Shown here piece after piece: positions 55,501 through 64,000 of a stretch of 64,000 nucleotides of DNA. The notes under the pieces were generated by a model. That model did not search any database. It was given only the letters and a program-made list of their open reading frames with translations, and was not told where the DNA came from. A program made the translations under genes and the position numbers. Positions within the stretch are counted from its first letter, which is position 1, and each line of letters starts with the position of its first letter. Origin of the DNA: Glandiceps talaboti. Lineage: Eukaryota > Hemichordata > Enteropneusta > Spengelidae. The DNA is taken from positions 26,996,725 through 27,060,724 of the forward strand of contig NC_135555.1 in assembly GCF_964340395.1 (NCBI RefSeq). Direction: 5' to 3'.

Positions 55501-58500
55501 TATAAAACATTGCCATAATCTTTGCCCATAATGGTTATAAAATATTGCCATAATCTTTACCCATAATGGTTATAAAACATTGCCATAATCTTTACCCATA
55601 ATGGTTATACAACATTGCCATAATCTTTGCCCATAATGGTTATAAAACATTGCCATAATCTTTGCCCATAATGGTTATACAACATTGCCATAATCTTTGC
55701 CCATAATGGTTATACAACATTGCCATAATCTTTGCCCATAATGGTTATAAAACATTGCCATAATCTTTGCCCATAATGGTTATACAACATTGCCATAATC
55801 TTTGCCCATAAGGGTTATAAAACATTGCCATAATCTTTGCCCATAATGGTTATACAACATTGCCATAATCTTTGCCCATAATGGTTATAAAACATTGCCA
55901 TAATCTTTGCCCATAATGGTTATACAACATTGCCATAATCTTTGCCCATAATGGTTATACAACATTGCCATAATCTTTGCCCATAATGGTTATACAACAT
56001 TGCCATAATCTTTGCCCATAATGGTTATACAACATTGCCATAATCTTTGCCCATAATGGTTATACAACATTGCCATAATCTTTGCCCATAAGGGTTATAA
56101 AACATTGTCATAATCTTTACCCATAATGGTTATACAACATTGCCATAATCTTTGCCCATAATGGTTATAAAATATTGCCATAATCTTTGCCCATAATGGT
56201 TATACAACATTGCCATAATCTTTGCCCATAAGGGTTATAAAACATTGCCATAATCTTTACCCATAATGGTTATACAACATTGCCATAATCTTTGCCCATA
56301 ATGGTTATAAAATATTGCCATAATCTTTGCCCATAATGGTTATACAACATTGCCATAATCTTTGCCCATAATGGTTATAAAACATTGCCATAATCTTTGC
56401 CCATAATGGTTATAAAACATTGTCATAATCTTTGCCCATAATGGTTATAAAACATTGCCATAATCTTTACCCATAATGGTTATACAACATTGCCATAATC
56501 TTTACCCATAATGGTTATAAAACATTGCCATAATCTTTGCCCATAATGGTTATAAAACATTGCCATAATCTTTACCCATAATGGTTATAAAACATTGTCA
56601 TAATCTTTACCCATAATGGTTATAAAACATTGCCATAATCTTTGCCCATAAGGGTTATAAAACATTGCCATAATCTTTACCCATAATGGTTATAAAACAT
56701 TGCCATAATCTTTGCCCATAATGGTTATAAAACATTGCCATAATCTTTGCCCATAATGGTTATAAAACATTGCCATAATCTTTGCCCATAATGGTTATAA
56801 AACATTGCCATAATCTTTGCCCATAATGGTTATAAAACATTGCCATAATCTTTGCCCATAATGGTTATAAAACATTGCCATAATCTTTACCCATAATGGT
56901 TATACAACATTGCCATAATCTTTACCCATAATGGTTATAAAACATTGCCATAATCTTTACCCATAATGGTTATAAAACATTGCCATAATCTTTGCCCATA
57001 ATGGTTATAAAACATTGCCATAATCTTTGCCCATAATGGTTATAAAACATTGCCATAATCTTTACCCATAATGGTTATAAAACATTGCCATAATCTTTAC
57101 CCATAATGGTTATACAACATTGCCATAATCTTTGCCCATAATGGTTATAAAACATTGCCATAATCTTTGCCCATAATGGTTATAAAACATTGCCATAATC
57201 TTTGCCCATAATGGTTATACAACATTGCCATAATCTTTACCCATAATGGTTATAAAACATTGCCATAATCTTTACCCATAATGGTTATACAACATTGCCA
57301 TAATCTTTGCCCATAAGGGTTATAAAACATTGCCATAATCTTTACCCATAATGGTTATAAAACATTGCCATAATCTTTACCCATAATGGTTATACAACAT
57401 TGTCATAATCTTTACCCATAATGGTTATAAAACATTGTCATAATCTTTACCCATAATGGTTATAAAACATTGTCATAATCTTTACCCATAATGGTTATAA
57501 AACATTGTCATAATCTTTGCCCATAATGGTTATAAAACATTGTCATAATCTTTGCCCATAATGGTTATAAAACATTGCCATAATCTTTACCCATAATGGT
57601 TATAAAACATTGCCATAATCTTTACCCATAATGGTTATAAAATATTGCCATAATCTTTGCCCATAATGGTTATAAAACATTGCCATAATCTTTGCCCATA
57701 ATGGTTATAAAACATTGCCATAATCTTTACCCATAATGGTTATAAAACATTGCCATAATCTTTACCCATAATGGTTATAAAACATTGCCATAATCTTTAC
57801 CCATAATGGTTATAAAACATTGTCATAATCTTTGCCCATAATGGTTATAAAACATTGCCATAATCTTTGCCCATAATGGTTATAAAACATTGCCATAATC
57901 TTTACCCATAATGGTTATAAAACATTGCCATAATCTTTGCCCATAATGGTTATAAAATATTGCCATAATCTTTGCCCATAATGGTTATACAACATTGCCA
58001 TAATCTTTACCCATAATGGTTATAAAACATTGCCATAATCTTTACCCATAATGGTTATAAAACATTGCCATAATCTTTGCCCATAATGGTTATAAAACAT
58101 TGCCATAATCTTTGCCCATAATGGTTATAAAACATTGCCATAATCTTTGCCCATAATGGTTATAAAACATTGCCATAATCTTTGCCCATAATGGTTATAA
58201 AATATTGCCATAATCTTTGCCCATAATGGTTATACAACATTGCCATAATCTTTGCCCATAATGGTTATAAAACATTGCCATAATCTTTACCCATAATGGT
58301 TATAAAACATTGCCATAATCTTTACCCATAATGGTTATAAAACATTGCCATAATCTTTACCCATAATGGTTATAAAACATTGCCATAATCTTTACCCATA
58401 ATGGTTATAAAACATTGCCATAATCTTTACCCATAATGGTTATACAACATTGCCATAATCTTTACCCATAATGGTTATAAAACATTGCCATAATCTTTAC

Positions 58501-61008
58501 CCATAATGGTTATAAAACATTGCCATAATCTTTGCCCATAATGGTTATAAAACATTGCCATAATCTTTACCCATAATGGTTATAAAACATTGCCATAATC
58601 TTTACCCATAATGGTTATAAAACATTGTCATAATCTTTGCCCATAATGGTTATAAAACATTGCCATAATCTTTGCCCATAATGGTTATAAAACATTGCCA
58701 TAATCTTTACCCATAATGGTTATAAAACATTGCCATAATCTTTGCCCATAATGGTTATAAAATATTGCCATAATCTTTGCCCATAATGGTTATACAACAT
58801 TGCCATAATCTTTGCCCATAATGGTTATAAAACATTGCCATAATCTTTGCCCATAATGGTTATAAAATATTGCCATAATCTTTACCCATAATGGTTATAA
58901 AACATTGCCATAATCTTTACCCATAATGGTTATACAACATTGCCATAATCTTTGCCCATAATGGTTATAAAACATTGCCATAATCTTTGCCCATAATGGT
59001 TATACAACATTGCCATAATCTTTGCCCATAATGGTTATACAACATTGCCATAATCTTTGCCCATAAGGGTTATAAAACATTGCCATAATCTTTGCCCATA
59101 ATGGTTATAAAACATTGCCATAATCTTTGCCCATAATGGTTATAAAACATTGTCATAATCTTTGCCCATAATGGTTATAAAACATTGCCATAATCTTTAC
59201 CCATAATGGTTATAAAACATTGCCATAATCTTTACCCATAATGGTTATAAAACATTGTCATAATCTTTGCCCATAATGGTTATAAAACATTGCCATAATC
59301 TTTACCCATAATGGTTATACAACATTGCCATAATCTTTACCCATAATGGTTATAAAACATTGCCATAATCTTTGCCCATAATGGTTATAAAACATTGCCA
59401 TAATCTTTACCCATAATGGTTATAAAACATTGTCATAATCTTTACCCATAATGGTTATAAAACATTGCCATAATCTTTGCCCATAAGGGTTATAAAACAT
59501 TGCCATAATCTTTACCCATAATGGTTATAAAACATTGCCATAATCTTTGCCCATAATGGTTATAAAACATTGCCATAATCTTTACCCATAATGGTTATAA
59601 AACATTGCCATAATCTTTGCCCATAATGGTTATAAAACATTGCCATAATCTTTGCCCATAATGGTTATAAAACATTGCCATAATCTTTGCCCATAATGGT
59701 TATAAAACATTGCCATAATCTTTGCCCATAATGGTTATAAAACATTGCCATAATCTTTGCCCATAATGGTTATAAAACATTGCCATAATCTTTGCCCATA
59801 ATGGTTATAAAACATTGCCATAATCTTTACCCATAATGGTTATAAAACATTGCCATAATCTTTGCCCATAATGGTTATAAAACATTGCCATAATCTTTGC
59901 CCATAATGGTTATAAAACATTGCCATAATCTTTACCCATAATGGTTATAAAACATTGCCATAATCTTTACCCATAATGGTTATAAAACATTGCCATAATC
60001 TTTGCCCATAATGGTTATAAAACATTGCCATAATCTTTGCCCATAATGGTTATAAAACATTGCCATAATCTTTGCCCATAATGGTTATAAAACATTGCCA
60101 TAATCTTTACCCATAATGGTTATAAAACATTGCCATAATCTTTACCCATAAGGGTTATAAAACATTGCCATAATCTTTACCCATAATGGTTATACAACAT
60201 TGCCATAATCTTTGCCCATAAGGGTTATAAAACATTGCCATAATCTTTACCCATAATGGTTATAAAACATTGCCATAATCTTTACCCATAATGGTTATAC
60301 AACATTGTCATAATCTTTACCCATAATGGTTATAAAACATTGTCATAATCTTTACCCATAATGGTTATAAAACATTGTCATAATCTTTACCCATAATGGT
60401 TATAAACATTGTCATAATCTTTGCCCATAATGGTTATAAAACATTGTCATAATCTTTGCCCATAATGGTTATAAAACATTGCCATAATCTTTACCCATAA
60501 TGGTTATAAAACATTGCCATAATCTTTACCCATAATGGTTATAAAATATTGCCATAATCTTTGCCCATAATGGTTATAAAACATTGCCATAATCTTTACC
60601 CATAATGGTTATAAAACATTGCCATAATCTTTACCCATAATGGTTATAAAACATTGTCATAATCTTTGCCCATAATGGTTATAAAACATTGCCATAATCT
60701 TTGCCCATAATGGTTATAAAATATTGCCATAATCTTTACCCATAATGGTTATAAAATATTGCCATAATCTTTGCCCATAATGGTTATAAAACATTGCCAT
60801 AATCTTTGCCCATAATGGTTATAAAACATTGCCATAATCTTTGCCCATAATGGTTATAAAATATTGCCATAATCTTTGCCCATAATGGTTATACAACATT
60901 GCCATAATCTTTGCCCATAATGGTTATAAAACATTGCCATAATCTTTACCCATAATGGTTATAAAACATTGCCATAATCTTTGCCCATAATGGTTATAAA
61001 ATATTGCT
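52501..61008. repeat. 35-bp satellite, about 243 units
   Basis: 8.5 kb of a 35-bp unit marked by TTGCCATAATCTTTGCCCAT and AATGGTTATAAAAC. Recurrent variants: TTTGCCC/TTTACCC, TATAAAAC/TATACAAC/TATAAAATATT, TGCCAT/TGTCAT, AATGG/AAGGG, GGTT/GGCT. The register is kept for about 226 units until a one-base deletion near 60404. The unit contains two CCATAAT words 14 bp apart, suggesting an older, shorter ancestor. Confidence 0.98.
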
Positions 61009-61092
61009 ATTAATGACTGTACTACATATAAAAATAGAGGTCATTTAGGAAACGATGTTTGTGCGTAAAAATATTTATCTGTGTTGGTTAAA

Positions 61093-61366
61093 CTGTACAT
61101 GGCTATTGACTAAAATATACTGTCATTTGGTAGTTGCCAGGGCCAATTGTGTCAAAACATTTTGAAGAAAATCACTTCTAGAAACATCTCACCAAGTTTT
61201 AGTCTCATTGACCAAGTACTTTTTGAGATAAATTTTTGACCAAAATTCACATTTTTACCCCTAATTTGCATATCACTCATGGCATCATTGTATCCTTAAT
61301 ATTTCTTCATCTATACACCCACAGATGTATCCTGGTTAAATTTCAGCCCAATCTGCTGAGTAGATT
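61093..61366 (-). mobile_element. family A fragment, inverted
   Basis: Minus-strand body segment that matches about 61707-61998 of the adjoining plus-strand copy, so the two can pair as an inverted repeat with arms near 270 bp. Confidence 0.75.
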
Positions 61367-62561
61367 AAGAATTGTTCATGACATGATGATTTCATCAATG
61401 ATATGCAAATGAGGGCTAAAAATGTGTCTTTTTGGTCAAAAATCTTTAATTCCAAAAGTACTGAGCAGATTAGGTTAAAATGTAATGGGAATGCACCTGG
61501 GATCTCACGAGAGATATGCAAATTAGGTGTAACAATGTGAATTTTCATGAAAAATTTACCTCAAAAAGTTCTTTGTCAGTAAGACTGAAACTTGGTGAGA
61601 TGTTTCTAGATAATGTTATTTTGCAGATTTTGTTAAGATTCCCTCCTTAATATGCAAATTAGGGCTATAAACGTGTCTTTTTGGTCAAAAACCTATAATT
61701 CCAAAACTACTCAGCAAATTGGGCTTAGATTTAACCGGGATACATCTGTGGGTGTATAGATGAAGAAATATTAAGCATATAATGATCTCATCAGTAATAT
61801 GCAAATTAGGTGTAAACATGTGAATTTGGGTCAAAAATTTATCTCAAAAAGTACTTGGTCAATGAGACTAAAACTTGGTGAGATGTTTCTAGAAGTGTTA
61901 TTCAGCAGATTTTCTTCAAAATATTTTGACACAATTGGCCCTAGCAACCATGACCACGCCCCTTAGCAACTACCAAATGGCAGTATATTTTAGTCAAGTA
62001 ACAACATCTGGTAGGCAAGTGAGTAAACATTCAAAAAATGTATGCAAATATCCCTAGCAGCCATGACCACGCCCATAGCAACAGCCAAACGGTTGTGTAT
62101 TTCACAAAGATAACAGGGAATAATAGACAATTGAGTAAACATTCAAAAAATGTATGTAAATTTGTCTAGCAACAAGACCACGCCCAAAGCAACAACCAAA
62201 TAATCACATATATTGCGAAGATAAGGGGATTAATACACAAATGAATAAACATTAAAAATGTATGTGACTGTGCCTAGCAATAAGATGCCCATAGCAACAG
62301 CCAAATGATCACGTATATTGCAAAGATAACAGCAATTGAAAGACAAATGAATAAACATTCAAAAAATGTATGCAAATGTGCCTATCAACAAGACCACACC
62401 CATAGCAACAGCCAAATGATCGCGTATATCGCAAAGATAGGAACATGGTTGGATAGGCAACTGGATAGTCATTCAGCAAATGTTGTTATCATGGACAAGC
62501 ATATGAATAAACATGTCTAAATATTGTACAGTTGTGCTACAATACCATTGGCAGTATTTTT
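61367..62561 (+). mobile_element. family A element, copy 8
   Basis: Starts within the body (AAGAATTGTTCATGACATG), shows a local duplication of the body segment, five core units, and the right end GTTGTGCTACAATACCATTGG plus a T tract. Confidence 0.8.
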
Positions 62562-62672
62562 AACATTTGACAACAAAATCACTAAAAGACTGAATTTTTT
62601 TTCAAATAATTTGGCAGAAAAACACTTTGCACTGGAGAGATTAACGATTTCATAGAAATAAACATGATGGGT

Positions 62673-64000
62673 ATCATGATAGTTGAATGGTTAGAGTGGT
62701 TGGCTTGTAATCTGTACATTGCTGGTTGTAGAGTCATGATTGTTGAATGGTTAGAGTGGTTGGCTTGTAATCTGTACATTGCTGGTTGTGAAGTCATGAT
62801 GGTTGAATGGTTGGAGTGACTGGCTTGTAATCTGTACATTGCTGGTTGTAGAGTCATGATGGTTGAATGGTTAGAGTGATTGACTTGTAATCTATACATT
62901 GCTGGTTGTGAAGTCATGATGGTTGAATGGTTAGAGTGACTGGCTTGTAATCTGTACATTGCTGGTTGTGAAGTCATGATGGTTGAATGGTTAGAGTGAC
63001 TGGCTTGTAATCTGTACATTGCTGGTTGTGAAGTCATGATGGTTGAATGGTTAGAGTGACTGGCTTGTAATCTGTACATTGCTGGTTGTGAAGTCATGAT
63101 GGTTGAATGGTTAGAGTGACTGGCTTGTAATCTGTACATTGCTGGTTGTGAAGTCATGATGGCTGGATGGTTAGAGTGACTGGCTTGTAATCTGTACATT
63201 GCTGGTTGTGAAGTCATGATGGTTGAATGGTTATGGTGACTGGCTTGTAATCTGTACATTGCTGGTTGTGATTAAGTCATGATGGTTGAATGGTTAGAGT
63301 GACCTTAATTGTAATCTGTACATTGCTGGTTGTAGAGTCATGATTGTTGAATGGTTAGAGTGGCTGACTTGGAATCTATACGTTTGTGGGGGTCATGATT
63401 GTTGAATGGTTAGAGTGATTGCTTGTAATCTGTACATTGCTGGTTGTAGAGTCATGATTGTTGAATGGTTAGAGTGATTGGCTTGTAATCTGTACATTGC
63501 TGGTTGTGGAGTCATGATGGTTGAATGGTTAGAGTGATTGGCTTCTAATCTGTACATTGCTGGTTGTGGAGTCATGATGGTTGAGTGGTTAGAGTGATTG
63601 GCTTGTAATCTGTACATTGCTGGTTGTGGAGTCATGATGGTTGAATGGTTAGAGTGATTGGCTTCTAATCGGTACATTGCTGGTTGTCAAGTCATGATAG
63701 TTGAATGGTTAGAGTGGCTGACTTGTAATCTATACATTGCTGGTTGTGAAGTCATGAGGGTTGAATGGTTAGAGTGATTGACTTGTAATCTGTACATTGC
63801 TGGTTGTAGAGTCATGATTGTTGAATGGTTAGAGTGGCTGACTTGGAATCTATACATTAATGTGGGGTCATGATGGTTGAATGGTTAGAGTGATTGGCTT
63901 GTAATCCGTACATTGCTGGTTGTAGAGTCATGATAGTTGAATGGTTAGAGTGGCTGACTTGTAATCTATACATTGCTGGTTGTGTAGTCATGATGGTTGA
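62673..64000 (+). repeat. 60-bp array with tRNA-Thr(UGU)-like unit, runs off the window
   Basis: About 22 units of 60 bp, several consecutive ones identical (about 62911-63150). Each unit reads like the front and middle of a tRNA: TGGTTGAATGGTTAGAG matches the A-box/D-arm consensus (compare TAGCTCAGTGGTTAGAG), then ACTGG-CTTGTAA-TCTGT forms an anticodon arm with a perfect seven-base loop and anticodon TGT (Thr); GCTGGTTGT..GTC sits where the T-arm/B-box would be but does not pair well. No acceptor stem. Minus-strand ORFs over the array are incidental. Confidence 0.9.

Noticed and set aside
62582-63677. Repetitive minus-strand ORFs with MYRLQASHSNHSTIM units
   Set aside because: The 60-bp unit is a multiple of 3, so it gives an open periodic ORF; the plus strand shows a tRNA-like unit, a better explanation.

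Overview
The window is animal nuclear DNA, probably from a marine invertebrate. It has long introns with GT..AG junctions, animal-type retroelements (Penelope-like and non-LTR), a ZNF862/hAT-type transposase relic, and abundant (GTCT)n and (GT)n microsatellites inside dispersed elements. I cannot settle the phylum. The dispersed-element architecture recalls bivalve 'pearl' elements, but an invertebrate deuterostome such as amphioxus or a hemichordate is equally possible.

Only one host protein-coding gene is well supported. It is a plus-strand, 15-hydroxyprostaglandin-dehydrogenase-like short-chain dehydrogenase (SDR). Five exons (5456-5548, 22386-22512, 22970-23076, 24595-24691, 35532-35608) join in consistent phase into the first 167 codons, through the YxxxK active site. 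The C-terminal third must lie beyond 64000. Almost everything else is intronic: intron 1 is 16.8 kb, intron 4 is 10.8 kb and intron 5 is at least 28 kb.

Layout. 1-5.1 kb: upstream flank with an element fragment and microsatellites. 5.5-22.4 kb (intron 1): a decayed Penelope-like element, a non-LTR RT fragment, nested copies of two dispersed element families (here called A and B), a decayed SAP-like ORF and a 47-bp minisatellite. 22.4-24.7 kb: exons 2-4, with a palindrome that carries hammerhead-ribozyme-like motifs and an E-box palindrome cluster in intron 3. 24.7-35.5 kb (intron 4): a family A copy, a family B composite with a hAT relic, a second non-LTR relic with an in-frame internal duplication, an orphan histone-type 3' stem-loop, and a 28-bp minisatellite of about 104 units ending 85 bp before exon 5. 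35.6-64 kb (intron 5): more family A copies, a candidate 10.2-kb element with terminal inverted repeats and a TAA target duplication (holding a broken YqaJ-associated-type ORF, two palindromic MITEs and a 55-bp array of about 77 units), a 35-bp satellite of about 243 units, and a 60-bp array whose unit resembles the front half of a tRNA-Thr(UGU).

Five separate tandem arrays (47, 28, 55, 35 and 60 bp) make up about 18 kb of the window. Several have higher-order structure. Long ORFs inside them are by-products of stop-free units, not genes.
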